Origin: Flectonema sp. DT1601
Taxonomy: Eukaryota > Euglenozoa > Diplonemea > Diplonemida > Diplonemidae
Reading direction: 5' to 3'
NCBI GenBank assembly: GCA_964019425.1
Contig: OZ025799.1
Location: 558,001-622,000 of the forward strand
DNA length: 64,000 nucleotides
A program made the position numbers and the translations under genes. Shown piece after piece: positions 30,463-39,895 of the stretch. Under the pieces are notes generated by a model. The model saw nothing but the letters and a program-made list of their open reading frames with translations. It had not been told where the DNA came from and did not search any database. Each line of letters starts with the position of its first letter. The stretch's first letter is position 1.

Positions 30463-30610
30463 CTGTTAGTTTGTTATGTTGATTCCGTTAGCGAACGAGA
30501 TCTCGACCTTTGGCTTTATCCACGAGAGTGCCGCCAGACTGTGTGCGTCTTCAGCACGCGTTCAGAGCAAACCAGTAGAAGATTTTTGAGTTGCGGATAA
30601 GTAGTAGCTG
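30463..30610 (+). rRNA. SSU rRNA fragment (h35-h36 region)
   Basis: The 25 bases at 30478-30502 contain TTCCGTTAGCGAACGAGA. This is the highly conserved SSU rRNA segment at the end of the TTGATTCCGTTAACGAACGAGA block (GCAACGAGCGCAACC in bacteria). The upstream bases TTAGTTTGTTATG resemble the preceding SSU segment (TTAGTTGGTGG...). About 75-105 bases downstream, TTTTTGAGTTGCGG may be a further diverged block. No complete SSU gene flanks it. Same strand as the protein genes. Relic or scrambled rRNA piece. Confidence 0.7.
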
Positions 30611-31706
30611 TTCCAGGGTGTTTTTTTTTCTCTTTTTTTTTTCTCTTCTTTTTCTAAAATTATTTATTAAAAGGTTCTGTTGTTGTTTATTGTTCATGTT
30701 TTGTTTGTGAGAAGAAAGAAAAAAAAAAAAGAAACCACGAAGAAAACAGCAACAGTGTGAAACTTTTATGCTCTTGTAGTCTGTCGCACGCATGCTCTCA
30801 CAGTTTTTCTGTGCTGCTTTCTTTGCATCTCTATTTTTTCATTCTCTGTTTAAATTTACTTAATAAAAAAAAAAAAAAAAACTACGTGTCTGTTGTGCGG
30901 AATAAACCTTCCCGTCCCATGTGATTAGAAGGGTAATAATAAATAAGCACGAGCTTCTTGTGTGGCATTTGGTTTGTTCAGCAGAACAACATCAAAATCA
31001 CCATCTCTGTGAGGTTTACGACTACGCTCTTAGTTGAATGAGTTGTTTAAAGTGGTAGGAATGTGGTGTAGCAATCCATCCCACTGCGTGATGTCTGTTT
31101 TTTTTTTTTTTTACTTTTGTACTACTGTATTATTTAGTTGCATTTCTGGTTGTATTTGTGTTTCTTTTTTTTCACACCGACTAAGTCGGAGGAAAAAAAA
31201 AACTATTCAGATTAAGAGCCGTTTTTATTTTATTATCGTCAAAATGTTATCACTTTCTCTCTGTGTTCAGTGATACTTCTTTTGTAATTAACAAAATGTG
31301 TAAGGCCTTTTTTCTGAATGGTTTTTTTTTTTTTTTTTTTTGTTTGTTATCTCCTGATGACTTTTTTTTGAATTTAAAAGTACGTTCCTTCAAAATAATA
31401 TTCATTCACCCCTGTCAGTATATGTCCAACATGTCAACGTGGCCTCCAGCAATCAGGTCTTTTGGTTTTTCTCTTTTAGAGAAAGTGCCACGTTATATGT
31501 AACACACAAACACTGCGGTCTAGTCATCAAGAAAAAAAAAATTTCTCGAACTGACGCTTCGGCATGTGTAAGACATGTTAATTAAAAATATCAGGGAGTG
31601 GGACTCTTAATCTGATTGCCAGGTCGTACTAAATACCTTCGAGTTGTTTATTGTTGTTACTCACCCTCATTCATCTATTTCGTTATAAAGACAACATCAC
31701 AATAAT

Positions 31707-33152
31707 ATGTCTGGTGATGAATTATCAAAAGCCCTGAAGAGTAAAGACAGGGCGAGTGCTTTCAACAAGTTTATTGAAAACTGTATCGGATGTATATCAA
31801 ATGAAGAGACTTATGAGGAATTCGATGAGAAAATCAGCGATAAGTTTTGTAACGCAGTGAAAAACGTACTGTCACTCCCTTTGGTAAAGGGTAGTAGTGA
31901 TGCTGTAATTATTATGTTGAGAGAGAGGATTGAGAAGAAACATGAGTTGCTGTTGTATGCTTATCAAGCTGCTCACTCAATACTAACATCAGAGCAGTCA
32001 TTATCGTTTGGAAGTAGACAGACAAAAAGAAAGAAGTGTACCGAAGACAGATCATCCCAACAAAACATATTAATTACGAATATCTTTGCCTTGTTTCACG
32101 GAATGCCAATGCCGCTTAAGAAAGCTGAAATATCCCTGGAGCACTCTACTCTTTTATCAAAATTACGACAGCTTCAAAAAGATGAGGTTGCAAAGAATAC
32201 CTCCCTCAAAGCAAAGGCTCGTAACAAGTCAATGAAAGAAGGAGTCACGAAATTGTTCATGCCAAGTACGTATGCTCGTGCTTTTAGTGATGTTTGGCTT
32301 TCAATTTTTAGTTTAGATTTGGAAAAAAGTGTGTTATTGCAACTATTAGAAACACTTCACGTTGATATAATGCCGTACTTACCCTGTCCATTGGTTTTGT
32401 TCGACTTTTTATGTGATGCGTATGATGAGGGAGGTTTGGCTGGTTTGTTATCTTTGAATGGATTGTTCGTTTTGATGACTCAACACGGACTTGAGTACCC
32501 ACAGTTCTACGACAAGCTGTATCTCACATTAACACCAGATGTCTGCTATACACGTTACAGATGTACATTTTTTGAGTTGATGGGTTGTTTCTTAACTACT
32601 CCTGGTTTATCAGCCACGATTGTTGCTGCCTTTGCCAAACGAATTTGCAGGTTGGCGTTGCATGCGCCAACACCTGCAGTTTTCTTTATAATTTCACTTG
32701 TAAAATTATTGTTGATAAAGCATCCCCAAGTCATGGTGTTAATTCATAAATCTGATCCAGATTTTGATGAAAAATCTGACAACGAAGACGAAGACGAAGA
32801 TGAAGAAGAAGAAAAGATTACTTCTGATCCGTACAATGCGTTAGAAAAGATTCCTGAATCTTCATTAGCGATTAACAGTAGTTTATGGGAACTTCAAGGA
32901 ATGTTGTCGCATTATAATCCAACAATCTCAGCAACTGCAAAGGAGTTTTGCGATGAATTAAAGCAACCACTTGGAGGATCTGCTCCACTAATTCAAGCTC
33001 GTGCAGGAAGAACGTTTGCAAAGATGTTCCAACGTGAGCTCTTACGTGATCTGAAGGGAATCCCTACGGTTGCTTACACTACGCCAGTCCCATTCAAAGC
33101 TCCCAGTGAGACTTCTAAGACTTCGACACTCAATAGTACTTTTTCCTTTTAA
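31707..33152 (+). CDS. NOC4: NOC4-like ribosome-biogenesis protein (CBF/Mak21 family), 481 aa
   Basis: Matches the Noc4/NOC4L pattern. The conserved Noc core spans ~245-385: LFDFLCDAYDEGGLAGLLSL, LNGLFVLMTQHGLEYPQFYD, LTPDVCYTRYRCTFFELMGC, PGLSATIVAAFAKRICRLAL. The terminal block is DPYNALEKIPESSLAINSSL, then WELQGMLSHYNPTISATAK. Noc4 pairs with Nop14 in the nucleolus for assembly and export of the small ribosomal subunit. An acidic run (EDEDEDEEEE) separates the two blocks, as is usual. The sequence ends with a short FG-poor tail. Near-normal length. Confidence 0.9.
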   Translation: MSGDELSKALKSKDRASAFNKFIENCIGCISNEETYEEFDEKISDKFCNAVKNVLSLPLVKGSSDAVIIMLRERIEKKHELLLYAYQAAHSILTSEQSLSFGSRQTKRKKCTEDRSSQQNILITNIFALFHGMPMPLKKAEISLEHSTLLSKLRQLQKDEVAKNTSLKAKARNKSMKEGVTKLFMPSTYARAFSDVWLSIFSLDLEKSVLLQLLETLHVDIMPYLPCPLVLFDFLCDAYDEGGLAGLLSLNGLFVLMTQHGLEYPQFYDKLYLTLTPDVCYTRYRCTFFELMGCFLTTPGLSATIVAAFAKRICRLALHAPTPAVFFIISLVKLLLIKHPQVMVLIHKSDPDFDEKSDNEDEDEDEEEEKITSDPYNALEKIPESSLAINSSLWELQGMLSHYNPTISATAKEFCDELKQPLGGSAPLIQARAGRTFAKMFQRELLRDLKGIPTVAYTTPVPFKAPSETSKTSTLNSTFSF

Positions 33153-33453
33153 AAGTTTGAGTTTGAGTGTCCAGTTCGATTCCGACTAGTGGATCAGATT
33201 TGTTTGTTTTTTTTATCAAAAAAAAATTAAAAAAAAAAAAAAATAATCAGTTATTTCATGTTATGTTAGTGTAGGAAGTTATTACGTATCAAAAAAAAAA
33301 AAAAAAAGTAAGTTTTTTTTCTTTCTGAGCTCTCTTTTAACAGTAATTATCACACAGGTTGACAATGCGAGCTTAATCTTTTTTTGTGATTCCTCAGTAG
33401 GTTCAATCGAGATTGATATATTTCATTTTTTTCAACCGCAGAATTCAGTCACC
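33153..33453 (+). other. Spacer with A/T tracts
   Basis: Contains A-tracts near 33221-33242 and 33291-33307 and a good acceptor (TTTTTTCAACCGCAG, ending 33441). A TTCGATTCC near 33176 recalls a tRNA T-loop but has no matching arms. Confidence 0.5.
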
Positions 33454-33936
33454 ATGGCTAACGAAACCGTAATTAGTCGTGAGTTCGAAGGAGATATGTC
33501 CGACGAGTACATCGTGTTGTTAGTTTTCGCAATTGCCTTCGCAATAATTGGAGCAATATGCTGTGTTATAGCCTTAGTATGGCAACACAAGACTGCAATG
33601 ATAAATCAAAATTTACGTAAAAGGGGATACGTTGAGAAAGGTATATCAATATCGGCAGTAATCGGAGGGGATGATTCTAATCTCGCAATCGATCATATGC
33701 AGCAATGTAAGACTTGTGGAACACCAGTTCCTGGTCTGGCTATGTATTGCTTTATTTGCAGTGAGAGTCAAAGGAAAAAGACTGGTTTTGATTTTCGTAC
33801 CAAACTTCGCAGCGTCAGATGCTTCTTCGCCACTATGACAACTACACCACCAAAGGAAACAACTTGTGAAGAGAGAGAAAAGAATAGAGAAATGATGTTA
33901 GCGGGAGAAGATCTTGACATGGCCATCTTATTGTAG
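33454..33936 (+). CDS. Small single-span membrane protein with zinc-ribbon-like motif, 160 aa
   Basis: The start has a strong context (ACCATGG) 12 bases after the acceptor at 33441. A hydrophobic helix covers residues ~20-43 (VLLVFAIAFAIIGAICCVIA). The likely cytosolic part has CKTCGTPVPGLAMYCFIC (two CxxC pairs, ~85-102), a small zinc-ribbon or treble-clef pattern. The rest is charged and helical. Not recognised. Possibly a membrane adaptor. Confidence 0.75.
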   Translation: MANETVISREFEGDMSDEYIVLLVFAIAFAIIGAICCVIALVWQHKTAMINQNLRKRGYVEKGISISAVIGGDDSNLAIDHMQQCKTCGTPVPGLAMYCFICSESQRKKTGFDFRTKLRSVRCFFATMTTTPPKETTCEEREKNREMMLAGEDLDMAILL

Positions 33937-34223
33937 TTCTTCCTATCTTGGTTACAATTGTTCATAAGACGAAACAGCCACAGTCCCCACGACATTCGAA
34001 CATATTTTATAGCTCAAGAATGGCTATCAGAACCTAAAAAAACACTTCGCTGTATTTATTATTATTTGTCCTTTTTTTTTTTTTTTTTTTTTTGGTATTT
34101 TTTTTATTCTTTTTACGGATGTGTGTTTTGTTAAGTAGTTCCACCTGGTGAGGCACAATTTCCTTTAAAAAAAAAAAAGAAAGAAATTTTTTTTGTTTCT
34201 CCAGGTTCAAAAAAAAAAATACA

Positions 34224-35174
34224 ATGAGAGAATCAACACGAATATCGTACCTCGAAGAAATGAATGAAGAGCTCAGAGCATTAGCTGCAACATTACAACG
34301 GGAAGACATAAAATCTACTTCGGATGAAATCTCTCAAGAAGAAGAACAGTTTCGTAGAGTACTACCACCACAGGCTCCTACTTATATTGTTTCTGTGATA
34401 AGAGGAAATGATGACCTTCCTGTTTTTGAACCACAAAAACCTCCATCATCACCACTACAGCAATTATCAGTAGTGAGTACTGACTTGGCTACTGAAGCGA
34501 TTGTTGAGTTAGAAATGTCTACAAGAGAATCTATTACTTCTGTATGTCTGTATTCGATGCAAGCATTACTTGCCTGTTCGAGGTATTTAACAACAGTGAC
34601 ATCTGATATAAGTAGCAGCATGCATAAACAAGAAGTTGTTATCGATGAATTGTCTATAAAGATTGCTGAAGGAATAAAGCCATCTCAGAATAGTAAGAAG
34701 CATAATCCTCGAAAGAGAAGTAAAAAACGATCATCGATATCGCCTCAGAAGGTTCGACGGAGGTCAGGTAGTCCGAAGCGCTATCGTAGTAAGTCACCCT
34801 CTAAGAAAAAGATATCTAAATCTTTGGGATACGTTCCTGGGATTATTGGAATCTCAACCGATGTTAAAAAAGTAAAACTGAACACTGCGATTCCGTTTTC
34901 TGGATTCAGTCCTCAGATCAGCAGTCCGTTAGTACGACTGGAGTCATTGACATCAACTTTACAGCCTGCTCCGCCTTCTCCTCCTTCCTATCCTGTTGAT
35001 ACGAGTCCTCGAAGTACTCTACCTGTTGGTCAGTCTACTAGTTTGAATGAGAAATTAACGCAAGTATCAAGTCAAGAAACTGCAGCAGAAATTCGAAATT
35101 TAATGCTCCGTCGGGAAATAGAAAGAGTAAACCACATGAGGAAAGTAGCATCCTGTGGTCAACCTCAGAGGTAA
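34224..35174 (+). CDS. Unknown protein with RS-like basic region, 316 aa
   Basis: The ATG follows an acceptor (TTTCTCCAG, ending 34204) by 19 bases. The N-terminal ~150 residues are acidic to neutral. Residues ~155-205 are strongly basic with Arg/Ser and Ser-Pro dipeptides (RKRSKKRSS, RRRSGSPKRYRSKSPSKKK), like RS-rich or nuclear-localisation segments. A Pro/Ser-rich tail ends in a charged helix. RS-type tracts are common in splicing factors, but no RNA-binding domain is visible. Function unknown. Confidence 0.75.
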   Translation: MRESTRISYLEEMNEELRALAATLQREDIKSTSDEISQEEEQFRRVLPPQAPTYIVSVIRGNDDLPVFEPQKPPSSPLQQLSVVSTDLATEAIVELEMSTRESITSVCLYSMQALLACSRYLTTVTSDISSSMHKQEVVIDELSIKIAEGIKPSQNSKKHNPRKRSKKRSSISPQKVRRRSGSPKRYRSKSPSKKKISKSLGYVPGIIGISTDVKKVKLNTAIPFSGFSPQISSPLVRLESLTSTLQPAPPSPPSYPVDTSPRSTLPVGQSTSLNEKLTQVSSQETAAEIRNLMLRREIERVNHMRKVASCGQPQR

Positions 35175-35425
35175 CACTACCAACCCTTAATGAATGATAC
35201 CTAGTACTCTAAGTAGGGTAGTCTTTTTACTACTATTTTGTTGTATCTTACCTGTACCTGTGATGTTTATTTAATATTATCAATTCATTATAAATTCTAC
35301 TTTCTCTTAAACAGTTGGTGAATATGTTCGTTGAATTCACAGACTGATTGATCAATAATACTATATAGGTATTTCATATTCTAAAATTATTATTAACCAG
35401 GTTGGGAGAGGAGAAGAAGTAAAAG

Positions 35426-36536
35426 ATGTCGACGCTCGACAATGTATCAGCAGCAACAAAACTACGAAGAGAACAGATGGATGTGCAAACTGAACTCGAT
35501 CAGAAACGTGCTGAATATCGAGAGAGAATGGATAAAGTTAGGGAACGAGAATTACAATTATCAAAAAGAAGACAGGAACTCCAAGACAAGTTGGTCAGGT
35601 TTTATAAATTTATTCAAGAAAACGAGATTAAGAAAAACAGAGCTGATAAAAAAGCACATGCTGAAATGAAAGCAAAAGAAGAAAAACACCAACTTATCGT
35701 TCAACTGAACGAAGACAGTCGACGACTTGAACGTGAAAAACAAGAAATCAAAGACAAACTACAACGATACCAAAAATACCAAAAGTATCTCGATGAAGTA
35801 CTTCAACAAAATGAAGAATACAGTGATCCGAATGACATCATCAGTAGATGGAAGACCCTTGATGGGAACCATAAAGAGTTACAGGCTCGTAAAACACATT
35901 TGGAACAGCAGATGGAAATTCAAAGACAAGTTTTACAAAAAAAAAAGGAATCAAAAGCCACTGAGATTCTTGACTACACTAACGCTCTTGCAAATAAAGG
36001 AAAACAACTTGAAACCCTTCATCGTGAAGTAACAAAAGCACAAGACGATATTGAGTATTCTCTTGAAAAGAAAACCAGCACTACGAAAACAATCGGTCAA
36101 ATTAAAATGGCAACACAAAATCTGTACGATCGTTGTTTTGATAATGCATCTAAGTTCCGACCAATCCGAAAACATGGCAGCAAAGACGAACAAGGTGGTG
36201 AAGAGATCCTTCACCAGCTTCAATTCATCGGTGAGTGTCTGGGAGATTACATTTACATAAGAGACAAACATAGAGAAGAGATGAAGGCTAAGAAAGTAGT
36301 ATGTTTTATCGTATTTTTGTTTTAGTACATTCAAAACCATATTCCTCCTGCGGTTACCTCATCGAAGTTTAATGTCCAGCTGACAACCTCACGATGATCT
36401 AAAGTACAATTTGTGTTTATAGCCGTCAATTTGTTAACATAATTATATCAAACAGCACCAGCAAGCAGCTCGAGGCGCACCCCAAGGAGTTAAGAGAAAG
36501 CCAGCAGGTTATGCAGAAATGCAGTATGAATCTTAA
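35426..36536 (+). CDS. CCDC42/CFAP73-type (DUF4200) flagellar coiled-coil protein, 317 aa, 2 exons
   Basis: Exons 35426-36298 and 36456-36536. Residues ~15-130 match the DUF4200 coiled coil of CCDC42/CFAP73 (MIA2 in algae): KRAEYRERMDKVRERELQL, RRQELQDKLVRFYKFIQENE, IKKNRADKKAHAEMKAKE. It continues with ELxxYQKYQKYLDEVLQQNE and a NDIISRWKTLDGNHKEL block. In algae this family belongs to the modifier-of-inner-arms complex tuning dynein activity on the axoneme. Exon 2 adds 26 residues and ends AEMQYES. The total length matches the family. Acceptor at 35400. It supports the flagellate nature of the organism. Confidence 0.85.
36299..36455 (+). other. cis intron of the CCDC42/CFAP73-type gene
   Basis: 157 bases, GTATGT donor and TCAAACAG acceptor. 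Phase 0. Another reading with the donor at 36296 (GTAGTA) also keeps phase and would drop one Val. Confidence 0.7.
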
Positions 36537-37000
36537 CGTTTCTCCCCCTTTTTTTTTGGTACGGTGCGGATATTTTATTTCTTCATAAATATTCAAACGT
36601 TTCAGCCCTCTTTTATCGTACTAAATCCTCCGCAAAGGGAGCATAATTAAAAAAAAAAAAAAAAAAAACAGGCCAGCTGCCAATGCGATCGTTGATTAAG
36701 TTGAGAGGGAGTCTTCTGTTCCTGCAGTTGATTTAGTTATTCCCCTTTCGAATAAAGGACGTTGGCATTGTTGTGATATATAGTCGGCTTTTTGGGAAAA
36801 AAAAAAAGGATTAAAAAACCGAAATCATCAGTTTTTTTTCCCCCTTCCACGAGACAGGTTTCACAGAATATTAATATTTGACATTTTATTTACTGCCTTG
36901 TTGTTTTGTTTTGTTTTGTTGAAATCTTTTTTTTCTCCCCTCTAAATCTTCAGGCACAGCGCTCTTGTCTTTTTTCCCCCCACGTTATCCGACAGCCAAA
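36537..37000 (+). other. Spacer with a short repeat copy
   Basis: 36559-36605 (GGTACGGTGCGGATATTTTA, then TTCTTCATAAATATTCAAAC) matches part of the dispersed repeat at 29761-29810. An A20 tract lies near 36649. The acceptor (CTAAATCTTCAG) ends at 36953. Confidence 0.55.
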
Positions 37001-38159
37001 ATGGGAGCTTGTGGTAGCTCTCCAGCGAGTCAGGTTTGTAAGTTTCACTTATTTGCATCTTTATTCATACCTGTACCCTTTAAAGGGTTAAGCTTATTGT
37101 GAAAAGGAGTTTTGTTTGTTACTCTTTTTGTGAACTCTTGTTGTTTTTTTTTTCATCGGGGGGGGAAAAAAAAAAATAAAATAAAAAACTCAGCCAAAGC
37201 CAGCGGCAAAGAAAACTACCGCTGCTGCACCTGCTCAGCCATTAAAGAAGAAGGATTCCATAAAAAAAGAGGAAGTGAAAACTGTTGAGCAAAAGAAAGA
37301 GGAAGCAAAACCGATTGTATCAGAAATAGTCGAAGAGGTTAATCCTAAGGAATGGACGGGAGATCTCATTATAAAAACTTTAAAGAAAGAAACGATTACT
37401 GTGAAGTCAAGTGCAGAAATGAAAGTAATTGAGCTGAAGGGATTAATTGCGAAAGAGATCGGCATGTCAATCGATCAACAACTCATCCTTCACGAAGACA
37501 ATACTGATGAGCTTGACGACGATCAAACACTAAAACAATGTGGTGTTCTTCAAACATCATTTTTAGTTGTACGTGATCGTCCTAAGGAGGTATCTGAACA
37601 CAGCGCTACCAGTGTTACAGATGACGGTATTCAAATGGCACCATGGGAAGGAAATATAATGATCAAGACTCTTGTTCATTCGAATAATTGGCAACTTACA
37701 GATGTCAATAATGAAACTTTAGTATCTGATCTTAAGGAAATGATTCACAAACAACAAGACCATGAACCTAGCACCTTTACTCTCGTCTTTGGGGGTAAAA
37801 CAATGAAAGAAAAGCATCCTCTGTCACGCTACAAGATCAGTGAGGGTTCTACTATTGTTTTAGTTAACATTTCTAATACGAAGTCACCAAAGGCTGAGAA
37901 GGGCAAGCCATGGAAAGGATTGTTTGGTGTGAAAACCTTGACTGGTGATACCCTCAATCTAGTCACAGCTTCTTCTGAAACAGTCTTAACTCTTAAGAAG
38001 AAAATTGCTGAGAGAAAGAATGGAAATGAATTATGGGTAGAATCCCTTCAACGTTTAGTTTTTGACGGTGAAGAACTTCAGAATGATAAGGAGCTCGGAG
38101 CCTATGGCATCGCCCAGGCATCTCTTCTTGTCGTTTTATTAAGGAGAAGGAGACAGTAA
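37001..38159 (+). CDS. Predicted lipid-anchored triple ubiquitin-like domain protein, 332 aa, 2 exons
   Basis: Exons 37001-37033 and 37194-38159. Exon 1 encodes MGACGSSPASQ: Gly2 for N-myristoylation with Ser6, and Cys4 for palmitoylation. Three ubiquitin-like folds follow at ~66-140 (DLIIKTLKKETITVK, FLVVRD), ~162-237 (NIMIKTLVHSNNWQL, LVFGGKTMKEKHPLSRYKI) and ~252-328 (LFGVKTLTGDTLNLV, QRLVFDGEELQNDKELGAYGI). The last ends LVVLLRRRRQ with no Gly-Gly, so it should not be conjugated like ubiquitin. A Lys/Ala/Pro linker joins the anchor to the first domain. It probably works as a membrane-bound adaptor. No orthologue is recognised. The start ATG follows the acceptor at 36953. Confidence 0.85.
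37034..37193 (+). other. cis intron of the triple-UBL gene
   Basis: 160 bases, donor GTTTGT (the only non-GTATG donor here) and acceptor AAACTCAG after an A-rich stretch. Without it the myristoylation exon would be out of frame with the UBL exon. Confidence 0.7.
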
Positions 38160-38894
38160 AAGCACAATTGCCGTGCTGTGTCTGCCGCCTTCCAACCTTC
38201 GTACAGAACAGTGGGTCTGTGGTTGTAGTTTGTTTCTCCAGTTTTTTGTCTTTCCCCTCCATGCATGTGATGAATTTCTACTCACTCTCACTTTCCCCTG
38301 TTTTGTCTTTTGAACTCACTAGCTTCCTTTGCTATACGCAAACGGTTGTTAACCCAACCCCTAGTGAAGTAGAGATTATAGATGATGTGTCATGGAGTGA
38401 TTTCCCACCCCCAGCCACACCACTACCCCCGAAAAAACAAGTAGTGTTATCACTCGACAGCCGTCGTATTTTTTTTCTTCTATTTTTTTAAAAAATATAA
38501 AAAAAATCCGATTGGTTATCACGTGTGATATGGCTAGTTAGAGATTATTCTAACATTCAAATTTGTTGTTGTGTATGTAATACCCAGTTGTTTTTTTTTT
38601 TTTTTAAATTATTTATTTGTCTTTTTTCCTTTTAGTGAGCAGTATTTTCCTGCATTGATCCTGTCGTTCAGCAAGTTGATGGAACTGAGTTTTTAATCAA
38701 TTTTAATTTTTTAATCTGAGCAGACAATAAAAAAAAAAAAAAAAAAAAAAAAAAATTGTGTATTTTTCCTTACTGCAAAGATGAATTAATCTGACTATGT
38801 TTTATCTTAATGAATAATATAGTTTGGGTTTGTTCGGGCCTGTGATCATAGTTTTCATTGCGCCCCTCTGGAGTTGCTGTTGGAGGTTTTTTAT

Positions 38895-38930
<36 letters not shown>

Positions 38931-38965
38931 CTTGTTTTTCGTTAGTTAGCAATATTGACTAGGTG

Positions 38966-39008
<43 letters not shown>

Positions 39009-39895
39009 CGTGTCGCAGTGGCTTTTGCTTGGGGGAAAAAAGGATTTTTTATAATAATATTATGTTTGACAATCTCAAAATAACATCACGCCTTTATCTT
39101 TTAACAACCTTTACACGTGACATTGTTTTTCTTTTTTTTTTCCGTTTTTTTGTTGTTTGGTGCTCGTGCCTTCTAATTTGAATACCTAATTTGTGTATTC
39201 ATTATGTTGTTCCTTCCTCAACCCAGTTTTTCTTTCATGTTTAGCATCCTAATAAGACAACATAGAGAAGCTATATTACTTGTGAAAATGTTTTTTTTTT
39301 TTTGTTCCCCAATCGCGACGGAGAGGGGAAGAAGGAAGAAAAAAAAAAAAAAAGTAACAAGGACGCCCTTTTATTCTTCGCAAGTAGCTCGCTTCCTTGC
39401 TGGTAGTTTTCGTCTGGGATTTGGGGGAAAAAAAAAAATGTCGTCGCGATTCAGTTACTCATCTGAGGCGAAGATCATTTATTTTCTGCTGTAGTTGTCA
39501 TTCTCTAGTTTTAGCTAGTGATGACTTATAAGTGATAATAAACTTAACAAGACTTATTCTGTACCCAATGTCTGGTGAGGATGATTTGATTCGTTTCTTT
39601 CCTTTAAGAATCAGGTGCTTTCCTGGCAGTTGATGATAAGAGGGGAAGACAGGAAGGGAAAAAAAAAAAAAAAAAAAAAAAGAATGAAGGAAATGTAAAA
39701 AAAAAAAAAAAAAATTTCTTTCTTTGAAATAAAAATAATGCGAACGTAAGTTTTTTTTTTTTTTTTTTTTAAACCCAATTCAAACAGTTTACAAAAAAAA
39801 AAAAAAAACCTAGCATGAATACGTTTTTTTTAAATTTTTTTTTTTCCCTTAAAGTATACAATAATATATTTCCCAGGTCATCAGAAGAAAAAAGG
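38160..39895 (+). other. 1.7-kb spacer with the longest homopolymers
   Basis: Holds T31 at 38897-38927 and A40 at 38966-39005, which can pair as a long hairpin, besides several 20-base A/T runs. 38333-38491 has a protein-like frame (NPTPSEVEIIDDVSWSDF) without a clear start, reported under findings. The acceptor TATATTTCCCAG ends at 39876. Confidence 0.5.

Larger units (their letters stand above)
29268..31706 (+). other. 2.4-kb gene-free spacer with dispersed repeats and an SSU rRNA fragment
   Basis: Contains a ~555-bp dispersed repeat (29395-29950), a degenerate further copy (~30175-30310) and an SSU rRNA-like fragment (~30463-30610). It also has a perfect hairpin near 30972-30987 (TTGTTC-AGCA-GAACAA) and many A/T tracts. 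No protein gene is supported. The likely acceptor for the next gene (CTGATTGCCAG) ends at 31622. Confidence 0.55.

Noticed and set aside
33165-33195. tRNA-like T-loop AGTTCGATTCCGAC
   Set aside because: No acceptor, D or anticodon stems could be built around it.
39815-39895. Longer N terminus for the first ADP-ribosyltransferase
   Set aside because: Those codons come from A/T tracts upstream of the acceptor at 39876; the start at 39896 is preferred.
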